Assembly (NCBI RefSeq): GCF_900110835.1
Contig: NZ_FOJG01000002.1
Location: 3,240,698 to 3,304,697, forward strand
Reading direction: 5' to 3'
DNA length: 64,000 bases
Source of the DNA: Chitinophaga arvensicola
GTDB lineage: Bacteria; Bacteroidota; Bacteroidia; Chitinophagales; Chitinophagaceae
A model generated the notes under the pieces. It did no database searches and was not told where the DNA came from. It saw only the letters and a program-made list of their open reading frames with translations. Position numbers and translations under genes: made by a program. The first letter of the stretch is position 1. Each line of letters begins with the position of its first letter. Below, piece by piece: positions 1 to 6,773 of the stretch.

Positions 1-56
1 AAGGTACTTTCCGGCTAAATTGTACTGTTGCGCTAAACCCACTGCTATAATTAATT

Positions 57-794
57 TTAATAGATCTTTCCTTTTACGATGCCCCACATATGCAAACGAT
101 GCTGCAGGGATACTCTCAATACGCCCAGACCGTAAATGGCGCTGCGCTTGAAGTTAATACTGGAGGCTTCATCGAAATATTTAGTAGGACAGGTAATTTC
201 TGCAATATCGTATCCTTTCATAAATATCTGCGAAACCATTTCATTATCAAACACAAAATCGTCATTATCAGCCATATAGTTGATATTACGCAACACATCC
301 GCAGAGAAAGTCCGGTAACCGGTATGATATTCACTCAGCTTCTGACCGATCAGGATGTTTTGTGTCAGTGTTAAAAAACGATTAAATATGTACTTATACA
401 TCGGCATTCCCCCTTTAAGGGCGCCCTTTCCGAGGATCCTGGACCCGAATACCACCGGGTACACATCATTGGCAATAATACTGCACATCGCTACAATGAG
501 CTTGGGCGTGTACTGGTAGTCGGGATGGAGCATCACCACAATATCAGCTCCCAGCTCCAGCGCCTTGTTGTAGCAGGATTTCTGGTTACCGCCATAACCT
601 TTGTTCTTGTCATGACGGATCAGGTGCTGAATACCAAGCTGCCTGCCAACGGCAAGGGTGTCGTCTTTACTGGCATCATCTACCAGTACTACCTCATCAA
701 CTATGTCAAATGGAATCTCCCGGAATGTTTTTTCCAGCGTAAGTGCTGCGTTGTAGGCCGGTAATACAACCACAATCTTTTTGTTATTAAGCAT
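57..794 (-). CDS. Family 2 glycosyltransferase (DPM1-like)
   Basis: A 245-residue GT-A fold glycosyltransferase that probably moves a sugar from a nucleotide donor to a lipid or polysaccharide acceptor at the inner membrane face. The N-terminus shows the nucleotide-binding strand (VVVLPAYNA, residues 8-16) and the VDDAS motif (38-42). The metal-site region reads HPDYQ (90-94) rather than the common DAD form; I recall this as usual in one subgroup of dolichyl-phosphate-mannose-synthase-like enzymes. No C-terminal membrane helices are present, so it is the catalytic domain only. The start is the ATG just downstream of a strong promoter match at 817-846. Donor and acceptor cannot be read from sequence. 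Confidence 0.88.
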   Translation of the reverse strand: MLNNKKIVVVLPAYNAALTLEKTFREIPFDIVDEVVLVDDASKDDTLAVGRQLGIQHLIRHDKNKGYGGNQKSCYNKALELGADIVVMLHPDYQYTPKLIVAMCSIIANDVYPVVFGSRILGKGALKGGMPMYKYIFNRFLTLTQNILIGQKLSEYHTGYRTFSADVLRNINYMADNDDFVFDNEMVSQIFMKGYDIAEITCPTKYFDEASSINFKRSAIYGLGVLRVSLQHRLHMWGIVKGKIY

Positions 795-816
795 GAAAGT
801 GGATCAAATTTGGCAG

Positions 817-846
817 CAAAGGTAACCCACCTGCTGATAATTCAAA
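817..846 (-). promoter_or_regulatory. Bacteroidota promoter for the glycosyltransferase
   Basis: On the minus strand the sequence reads TTTG (846-843), 18 bases, then TACCTTTG (824-817), matching the Bacteroidota -33/-7 pattern TTTG-N17..23-TAnnTTTG. The last base is 22 bases ahead of the ATG at 794. Confidence 0.7.
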
Positions 847-911
847 ATATATCCGGGAAATGTAATTCAACACCACCTATCATGATTTAATTTTAACTGT
901 TATTAATTATT

Positions 912-919
912 TATCTTTG
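912..919 (+). promoter_or_regulatory. -7 element upstream of coiled-coil protein
   Basis: TATCTTTG matches TAnnTTTG exactly, with no clear TTTG at the expected upstream distance. Transcription would begin near 924, which argues against the ATG at 921 as translation start and for the one at 981. Confidence 0.45.
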
Positions 920-980
920 TGTGATGATGTTTTTGGCATCATATTTTCTTAAATTTTTGTTAACAAAAAGCAAAAACAAC

Positions 981-2309
981 ATGTTAAAACACCTACCAAC
1001 GGAGATGATGCATGATAAACGCTTGACTAACAAGCCCGATGAGTCATTACCGTTAGTACACCTGGCTCAAAAATTCCTGACCTCAGGATGGATAAAAGTG
1101 CTACCAGTTCCCCTTGTTTTACTTTTTACTTTCCAGACCGCCTATGCACAAGACCCGGAACTCAAAAGCACCGTGTCCCCTGTTGTCAAAACCCAGGATA
1201 CCACTATCCGCAAACTATTGGAAGAAGTACAGCGCATTACTGATAATGATAAACAGAATTCCAACGCCATCCAGGCACTGCTTCAGGGAAAGGACTTCGA
1301 TAATATGACCAAGTACGACCTGATCAAGAATAATATTATCAATGCCAGCGAAACCTATTACCTGCTTAACAAAAAAATAATAGATCTAAAATCACGTACC
1401 ACTACCAATAATCTCGATGTATTTATCACCTCCCTGAATAACCCGGAAAGTAAAGCGCTCGGGTTCTCCCTAAGTGACCGCATTGTAGAACTGGTAGAAA
1501 AAATTATACTGAAAAATAAAGGAGATAAAGGCGAGAAGAATTCTAAAATTGTAGAATCTACCAAGTCGATTATCAACAGCCCTATTTTCCAGAGCTTTAC
1601 TTCCCTCACACCACCGCTGGCCATCGCCAACTCGGTGATGAACTTCCTGCATAGTGTGAGTGTGAACAACAAACAGATCAATCAGAAGTCATTACAGGAT
1701 TTCGAAAAAGAGCTCAACAAATATGTAGTATATTATACTGCATTAAATGATGCCAACCAGAAATTCGAATATGGTCTCAACTTCAATAAAGATCAGCTCA
1801 GCCTCCTGCAGGACAACCTCTTCGATCACCTGTCGTTTACCGCTACTTCCATGAAGTTCCCGGCGCCACAGAAAGGTAATCAGAGCCTGAGCCAGACCAT
1901 GAACGAATATTTCATCGACTTCCGCAAAGAAAAAGTAGTAGACTACTTCAACAAGCTGGAAGAAAAATATTCCAAAGGCAAACGGATCGACTATGAATCC
2001 CTGCTGCGTGAAAACTCTTCCCTGAAAGAAGTGAATAACCAGCTGGAAGATCTCGTACTTCAAACCAAACGATTCGAAAACCTGTATAACGAATATTTTA
2101 CCCTGCTGGATTCTTACTACACCAAAGTGAATAATTCACTGAAAATAGCGCAGGACAACGGACTGGCCGATAAAAGTATCATTGATACCAAACAGGCAGA
2201 ATTCCGGAACCTGAAAACAGAAGCCGTAGGCGAGATACAGGCCTCTATCAACATCCGGGAACTGTATAGCAATACAGAAAAAATCAAATACCGGTACCGT
2301 ATATTCTAA
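981..2309 (+). CDS. Secreted or anchored coiled-coil protein, function unknown
   Basis: Not recognised as a known family. From the ATG at 981 the protein has 442 residues: a basic and polar stretch of about 40 residues, one hydrophobic segment (VLPVPLVLLFTF) ending in AYAQ, which looks like a late signal-peptidase site, then a long mostly helical, charge-rich body. Helical, coiled-coil-prone stretches such as NNQLEDLVLQTKRFENLYNEY occupy the last third; there are no cysteines or obvious catalytic motifs in the mature part. An upstream in-frame ATG at 921 exists but sits at the predicted transcription start. The gene stands alone: a strong terminator follows and the next gene has its own leader. 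A periplasmic or surface structural role is a guess. Confidence 0.6.
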   Translation: MLKHLPTEMMHDKRLTNKPDESLPLVHLAQKFLTSGWIKVLPVPLVLLFTFQTAYAQDPELKSTVSPVVKTQDTTIRKLLEEVQRITDNDKQNSNAIQALLQGKDFDNMTKYDLIKNNIINASETYYLLNKKIIDLKSRTTTNNLDVFITSLNNPESKALGFSLSDRIVELVEKIILKNKGDKGEKNSKIVESTKSIINSPIFQSFTSLTPPLAIANSVMNFLHSVSVNNKQINQKSLQDFEKELNKYVVYYTALNDANQKFEYGLNFNKDQLSLLQDNLFDHLSFTATSMKFPAPQKGNQSLSQTMNEYFIDFRKEKVVDYFNKLEEKYSKGKRIDYESLLRENSSLKEVNNQLEDLVLQTKRFENLYNEYFTLLDSYYTKVNNSLKIAQDNGLADKSIIDTKQAEFRNLKTEAVGEIQASINIRELYSNTEKIKYRYRIF

Positions 2310-2325
2310 ATCTACTTCAACTTAT

Positions 2326-2368
2326 AAAGCAAAAAGCCGGCAGTGATTTACTGCCGGCTTTTTGCTTT
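2326..2368 (+). terminator. Intrinsic terminator, 19-bp stem
   Basis: AAAGCAAAAAGCCGGCAGT (2326-2344) pairs perfectly with 2350-2368 around a 5-base loop; the T-rich 3' arm supplies the U tract. It ends the upstream coiled-coil gene. Confidence 0.88.
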
Positions 2369-2431
2369 TATATCTTTTAACACTGTCCTATAGATTTTAT
2401 TGATACCTTTACCATCACAATCTTAGAGGAA

Positions 2432-3376
2432 ATGACGACAGTTCAATTGGAGTACATAGTTGCGGTAGACACCTACAGAAGTTTTGTACTGGCCGCAGAG
2501 AAATGCTTTGTCACCCAGCCAACGCTGAGTATGCAGATACAGAAACTGGAAGATGAATTAGGCATTAAACTGTTTGATCGTAGTAAATTACCCGTAGTCC
2601 CTACTGAAATAGGCATCTCTGTGGTAGCCCAGGCCAGGATCATTATCAAGGAAAATGCCCGCATCCGCGAAATCATCGCCGACCAGAAGAAAGAAGTACA
2701 AGGCAACCTGAAAGTAGGGATCATTCCTACACTGGCGCCTTACCTGCTTCCCCGTATCCTGACCGGTTTCATGAAGAAATATCCGAAAGTAAAACTGGAA
2801 ATCTGGGAGTATCCCACGGAACAGATCATGCAGCAACTGAAACAGGAACTGCTGGACTGCGGACTGCTGGCCACTCCCCTGCATAATCCCCACCTGGAAG
2901 AACATCCGCTGTTTTATGAGTCGTTTGTAGTATACACCGCCAAAAGCAACAGCTTATACGATAAGAAGATCGTAAGGGCAGAAGAGCTGGACATCAAAGA
3001 CGTATGGCTCCTCAATGAAGGACATTGTATGCGCAACCAGGTGCTGAATATCTGTAAAGATAAATTCACCATGGGCGATAATAAGAACCTTGAATACAAT
3101 ACCGGCAGCGTGGAAACACTCAAAAGAATGGTAGATCTTAACGAAGGCTATACAATATTGCCGGAGTTGTCTTTACAGGACCTCTCTTCCCGTCAGCTGA
3201 ACATGGTACGCTATTTTAAAGCTCCTGAGCCGGTAAGGGAAATCAGTCTTGTTACGCATCGTCACTTCATTAAACAGGCGCTGATTGAGGCCTTTAAAAA
3301 AGAAATCCTGGCACATGTACCGGATAAGATGAAGGTGCAGAAGAATAAAAAAGTAATTGAGATATTAACTGCATAG
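2432..3376 (+). CDS. oxyR: OxyR-type LysR regulator, peroxide sensor
   Basis: A 314-residue LysR-family regulator: N-terminal winged helix-turn-helix (about residues 1-60, with the typical LAAEKCFVTQPTLS helix pair) and a two-lobed effector domain (about 92-300). The peroxide-sensing motif GHCMRNQVLNIC places cysteines at 199 and 208, the same numbers as the redox pair of E. coli OxyR (GHCLRDQAMGFC), so a reversible disulfide switch is strongly suggested. Two further cysteines lie at 25 and 143. OxyR normally controls catalase, alkyl hydroperoxide reductase and Dps genes; none is adjacent here. The gene is monocistronic and ends at a 26-bp perfect hairpin shared with the convergent protease gene. 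Confidence 0.93.
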   Translation: MTTVQLEYIVAVDTYRSFVLAAEKCFVTQPTLSMQIQKLEDELGIKLFDRSKLPVVPTEIGISVVAQARIIIKENARIREIIADQKKEVQGNLKVGIIPTLAPYLLPRILTGFMKKYPKVKLEIWEYPTEQIMQQLKQELLDCGLLATPLHNPHLEEHPLFYESFVVYTAKSNSLYDKKIVRAEELDIKDVWLLNEGHCMRNQVLNICKDKFTMGDNKNLEYNTGSVETLKRMVDLNEGYTILPELSLQDLSSRQLNMVRYFKAPEPVREISLVTHRHFIKQALIEAFKKEILAHVPDKMKVQKNKKVIEILTA

Positions 3377-3380
3377 GCAG

Positions 3381-3435
3381 ATATAAAAGCAAAGGGGATC
3401 GTAATGTATCATTACGATCCCCTTTGCTTTTATAT
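3381..3435. terminator. Bidirectional terminator, 26-bp perfect stem
   Basis: The 26 bases at 3381-3406 (core AAAGGGGATCGTAATG) pair without mismatch with 3410-3435 around a TAT loop. A- and T-rich stem ends give a U tract in either direction. It separates convergent oxyR and the M48 protease gene. Confidence 0.93.
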
Positions 3436-3442
3436 AAATCAG

Positions 3443-4246
3443 TTATGCTTTTGCAGGCGTGTAATACTTCATTGCTTCCGGCATCAGCTGCTGCAGCTTC
3501 TGTACACGGGTAGCATCGCTGGGGTGCGTGCTGAGAAATTCCGGTGGTTTCTGACCATTACTCATGTTGGCCATACGCTGCCAGAAAGGAATAGATTCCT
3601 GCGGGTTATAACCGGCCATGGCCATGAATATAACACCCAGGTGATCGGCTTCCAGCTCATTACCACGGGAGAAGGCGAGTGTACCTAAGTTGCCACCTAC
3701 GCCGAAGGCCTGGTTAAAGAGATTCACCGCTGTAGGATTTTTATTCAATGCTACTGCACCTGCCACCTGGATACCCTGCATCACCAGTCCCTGGCTCATA
3801 CGTTCGTTACCATGACGGGCAATAGCATGCGCTATTTCATGTCCCATTACACAGGCAAGTGCGGTTTCATTCTGGGTAACCGGCAATAAACCGGTATATA
3901 CTACAACTTTACCTCCTGGCATACACCAGGCATTCACTTCTTTGCTATCTACCAGGTTAAACTCCCATTTATAGCTGGCGATCTCATTCCCCATATTATT
4001 CTGGTTCATATAGGAGGTAACAGCAGCTGCAATACGGGCACCCACTCTTTTTACCATTTCAGCGTCTTTGTTGGTAGTCTGCGCTACGACTTTGTTCTCT
4101 GATAAAAATGATTGGTACTGCTGCAGCGCCATAGATTGCATGGTGCTTTCGGGAACCAGGTTGAGCTGACTACGGCCGGTAATGGGAACTCGGGCGCATG
4201 CCGCCAATGCAAGGCTTGCAGTAAAGAATAAGACATACTTTTTCAT
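3443..4246 (-). CDS. M48-family zinc metalloprotease lipoprotein
   Basis: A 267-residue periplasmic protease of the Ste24/HtpX-like M48 family. A signal peptide ends in LALAAC with the lipobox cysteine at 17, so the mature protein should be membrane-attached. The zinc site is HEIAH (136-140), with the third ligand in NELEAD (Glu197, Asp201), the arrangement of M48 peptidases. Length and layout resemble the E. coli lipoproteins LoiP and YcaL, which degrade misfolded outer-membrane proteins; the same role here is inferred. The gene converges on oxyR and is followed upstream by plsY in the same direction, but a hairpin between them suggests separate transcription. Confidence 0.9.
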   Translation of the reverse strand: MKKYVLFFTASLALAACARVPITGRSQLNLVPESTMQSMALQQYQSFLSENKVVAQTTNKDAEMVKRVGARIAAAVTSYMNQNNMGNEIASYKWEFNLVDSKEVNAWCMPGGKVVVYTGLLPVTQNETALACVMGHEIAHAIARHGNERMSQGLVMQGIQVAGAVALNKNPTAVNLFNQAFGVGGNLGTLAFSRGNELEADHLGVIFMAMAGYNPQESIPFWQRMANMSNGQKPPEFLSTHPSDATRVQKLQQLMPEAMKYYTPAKA

Positions 4247-4294
4247 GGGAGCATCAATTTAAAATTTGCGTAAAACGCAAAAAGCACAAAGCAA

Positions 4295-4338
4295 AAAGCA
4301 TGCACATTTTATGGCCATTGCTTCCTGCTTCATGCTTT
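4295..4338 (-). terminator. Probable terminator after plsY
   Basis: AAAGCATG (4295-4302) pairs with CATGCTTT (4331-4338) around a 28-base loop. Read on the minus strand the stem is followed by several T-rich runs (TTTTTGCTTTG). The long loop lowers certainty. Confidence 0.5.
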
Positions 4339-4354
4339 TACTATATAACTGTGA

Positions 4355-4996
4355 CTAGTTTTTGTCCTTTTTGTTCTTAAACAACGGCACTTTACTTTCC
4401 ACACCTTTTAACAGGCGGGTGATGTTTTTCTGGTGGGTTAATACCACCATTAAAGCCACTGCGATGGCAAATATCCGGTAAAAGATCTCCGGCTCATTAA
4501 AAATGTACAGGATCAGGATCGGAAACGCGATGCTGGCGATAATGGAGCTTAATGATACGTACCTGGTTAAAAACAGGATCATTAAAAAGACACCCACACA
4601 GCACAACGCTACCAGTGGCTGAATAGCCAGCACCAGTCCAAACAGGGTGGCAATACCTTTACCACCTTTGAAATTGGCCCAGATCGGGAATATATGACCT
4701 ACCACTGCCGCGAGCCCCAGACCTATCTGGAGGTTCACAAGTTGAGTAAGATGTTCAGGATCAAGATAATAAGGAGCGAGATAGGATAACCGTACTGCTA
4801 ACACACCTTTCAGCATGTCTACCACCATTACAAAAGTCCCGGCCTTTGGTCCGAGTACCCGGAAAGTATTGGTAGCACCGGCGTTGCCGCTGCCATACTC
4901 CCTGATATCCATACCAAAAACACCTTTACTTACCCACACAGCTGTAGGAACAGATCCGATCAGATAAGCACCAATAAGCAATAAAATCTCTATCAT
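4355..4996 (-). CDS. plsY: Glycerol-3-phosphate acyltransferase PlsY
   Basis: A 213-residue inner-membrane enzyme that transfers the acyl group of acyl-phosphate to glycerol 3-phosphate, the first committed step of phospholipid synthesis. About five hydrophobic helices are visible. Family motifs are present: GSGNAGATN (35-43), which binds substrate, and FKGGKGIAT (109-117), the phosphate loop-like motif; a histidine (101) precedes the second motif as in other PlsY proteins. The start ATG leads directly into the first membrane helix (MIEILLLIGAYLIGS). The C-terminus is basic and cytosolic. It appears to be transcribed alone. Confidence 0.96.
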   Translation of the reverse strand: MIEILLLIGAYLIGSVPTAVWVSKGVFGMDIREYGSGNAGATNTFRVLGPKAGTFVMVVDMLKGVLAVRLSYLAPYYLDPEHLTQLVNLQIGLGLAAVVGHIFPIWANFKGGKGIATLFGLVLAIQPLVALCCVGVFLMILFLTRYVSLSSIIASIAFPILILYIFNEPEIFYRIFAIAVALMVVLTHQKNITRLLKGVESKVPLFKNKKDKN

Positions 4997-5113
4997 ACTA
5001 CAAGTTAGGAATGCTAAGATAACAAATTCTGTGTTAAAATAGAGAGAATATTAGAAAAGATCGTAACACAAAAGTTGGATTGTCAGCACTTTTTATATGT
5101 AATTTTTAATTTA

Positions 5114-5938
5114 TTACGCTTCCGGTACATAAAATTGAAGCGCCAGCCAGTTGTCTTTCTCTATTCTTCCTTCCTGGATAAATCCATTTGAAACCGCAGC
5201 TGCAGCGATATTCTCTTCGTCGGTAGGTAAAATGCCACTCAGTAATAGTTTGCCCCCTGGTTTCACCAGGTTTTTCATATCTCCCATAAACTGCAACAAA
5301 ATGTTGTAGTTGATATTCGCCAGCAATATATCATATTTTCCGGTAATAGCATCAAGCTTGTCGGCCTGCCATACTTTTACCTTAGTCATTCCGTTGGCGG
5401 CCACGTTCTCCAGGGTATTGTTCACAGACCATTCATCGTAGTCAATGGCATCGCTGGTGGCGGCTCCCATCATTTCTGCCAGAATAGCCAGAATACCGGT
5501 GCCGGTGCCAAAATCAAACACGCTTTTGCCTTTTATCTCCAGTCCCTGCATCAGTTTGATCATGGAAGCAGTAGTGGCGTGATGTCCCGTACCAAATGCC
5601 ATTTTAGGCGTAATAATAATCTCGTAGGCAGGCTGCGGATGGAACGGTGGGTGAAAATCTGCGCGGATACCGCAAAAATCGTCTACCTGTACCGGCTCAA
5701 AATTGCTTTCCCACAGGGCATTCCAGTTTGTTTGTTCAATGGTTTCTTTCGTATAGGTAACACCGTGCGGCGCCAGTTCGGCCTCCAGTGCGGTTTCATC
5801 AAAATCAACGGCTGGTATATAAGCAATGAGCGCGTCTGGCTGTTCTTCAAACCCCTCGTACTTCAGTTCAGATAATTGTGCAATCAGCAGGTCAGTATGT
5901 GCCGCACCCGCGCGCATCGTAATAGCAATGTAAGACAT
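5114..5938 (-). CDS. prmA: Ribosomal protein L11 methyltransferase
   Basis: A 274-residue SAM-dependent methyltransferase that trimethylates lysines and the N-terminus of ribosomal protein L11. An N-terminal L11-recognition region (about 1-85) is followed by a Rossmann methyltransferase domain with the SAM loop DFGTGTGILA (142-151) and the catalytic-site motif LLANINYNILLQ, the counterpart of the NPP(Y/F)-like N-I-N motif of the family. The start used is the ATG at 5938. A TTG three codons upstream lies inside a perfect -7 promoter element, so it cannot be the start on that transcript. The resulting 5' untranslated region would be only a few bases long. Confidence 0.93.
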   Translation of the reverse strand: MSYIAITMRAGAAHTDLLIAQLSELKYEGFEEQPDALIAYIPAVDFDETALEAELAPHGVTYTKETIEQTNWNALWESNFEPVQVDDFCGIRADFHPPFHPQPAYEIIITPKMAFGTGHHATTASMIKLMQGLEIKGKSVFDFGTGTGILAILAEMMGAATSDAIDYDEWSVNNTLENVAANGMTKVKVWQADKLDAITGKYDILLANINYNILLQFMGDMKNLVKPGGKLLLSGILPTDEENIAAAAVSNGFIQEGRIEKDNWLALQFYVPEA

Positions 5939-5944
5939 AGGCTG

Positions 5945-5952
5945 CAAAGATA
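5945..5952 (-). promoter_or_regulatory. -7 promoter element abutting prmA
   Basis: On the minus strand TATCTTTG (5952-5945) matches TAnnTTTG exactly and ends just 6 bases before the prmA ATG. No TTG lies at the right distance upstream. The transcript would be leaderless or nearly so. Confidence 0.5.
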
Positions 5953-6080
5953 GCTTTTAGCGGGTAGCTTTCGTGCGCCCAGGATGGTTAACAAATGATA
6001 AAAATTTGCTTACCCAGGCAAATTCAGGTCTTTCTCCGACCCACCGGTAGCCAAAAAGCACGCCCAATATTAAAAAACAT

Positions 6081-6088
6081 TATATTTG
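6081..6088 (+). promoter_or_regulatory. -7 promoter element
   Basis: TATATTTG matches TAnnTTTG, 23 bases before the ATG at 6112. No good -33 TTG is visible. Confidence 0.4.
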
Positions 6089-6111
6089 ATTTATAAATCA
6101 TATCACAAACT

Positions 6112-6681
6112 ATGAAAGCACTGTTCCTCCTGCTGGCCGGCGTGGCGTTGTCCATGTCGGGAATAGCCCAGGTGATTAAAGTAAGACCGCCTGAACCGAT
6201 CCTTGATTCCATCATTTACCAGACTGAAAATGTAACCCTGATCTTCGACCGGAAGCATCTGACAGCATATATGGCGGGCATGGATTCTACGCTCCGCAAC
6301 GCGAAGTATAGCAATAAGGTTTTTAACAGCGTGCAGTTTACCCGGCTGAATGCCATCGATATGGGTAACCATTTCCGGAAGGCCTATTGCTACCTGGAAG
6401 ATACCACCAACAAGGATTTCAGCTACAGCACCGGTAAAATGAATATGTTATGGGCAGAAGATGGCGGCATTATGCTGCCCTATGTGGAAGAAATTATGCC
6501 TGACCTGCTGGCGGGTGGAGAAGTAAGGGTGATCGACCGCAGTACCAAAGCGGTACAACCTGCCTATAAGATGATTGCAGAGCCGGTAGATGGCAATAAC
6601 TACCGCGTTTTCCGTCTCAATAGCGGCCGGGAGATCTTCCGGGAGAGTACTTTCCGGGTAGAGCAACTGACAAGAAGATAA
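6112..6681 (+). CDS. Secreted protein of unknown function
   Basis: A 189-residue protein not recognised as a named family. It begins with a clear signal peptide (MKALFLLLAGVALSMSGIAQ) and an AQ cleavage point typical of Bacteroidota, so it is periplasmic or outer-membrane associated. The mature part is of mixed charge and probably beta-rich, with several Arg-Glu pairs near the C-terminus and only one cysteine. There is no lipobox and no internal membrane helix. It stands alone: divergent from prmA and convergent with pnp, with a bidirectional terminator after it. Confidence 0.75.
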   Translation: MKALFLLLAGVALSMSGIAQVIKVRPPEPILDSIIYQTENVTLIFDRKHLTAYMAGMDSTLRNAKYSNKVFNSVQFTRLNAIDMGNHFRKAYCYLEDTTNKDFSYSTGKMNMLWAEDGGIMLPYVEEIMPDLLAGGEVRVIDRSTKAVQPAYKMIAEPVDGNNYRVFRLNSGREIFRESTFRVEQLTRR

Positions 6682-6701
6682 TATCACCACTTCCCTAAAA
6701 T

Positions 6702-6733
6702 AAGAAAGCAGCCACCTGAGTGACTGCTTTCTT
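6702..6733. terminator. Bidirectional terminator
   Basis: AAGAAAGCAG (6702-6711) pairs with CTGCTTTCTT (6724-6733); the inner CAC/GTG extends the stem after one mismatch. A T run follows on the plus strand and a TATTTTAG tract on the minus strand. It separates the secreted-protein gene and pnp. Confidence 0.8.
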
Positions 6734-6773
6734 TTTGTATTTAATTCCAGTTATCTGCTAGCTATAACAGCGC

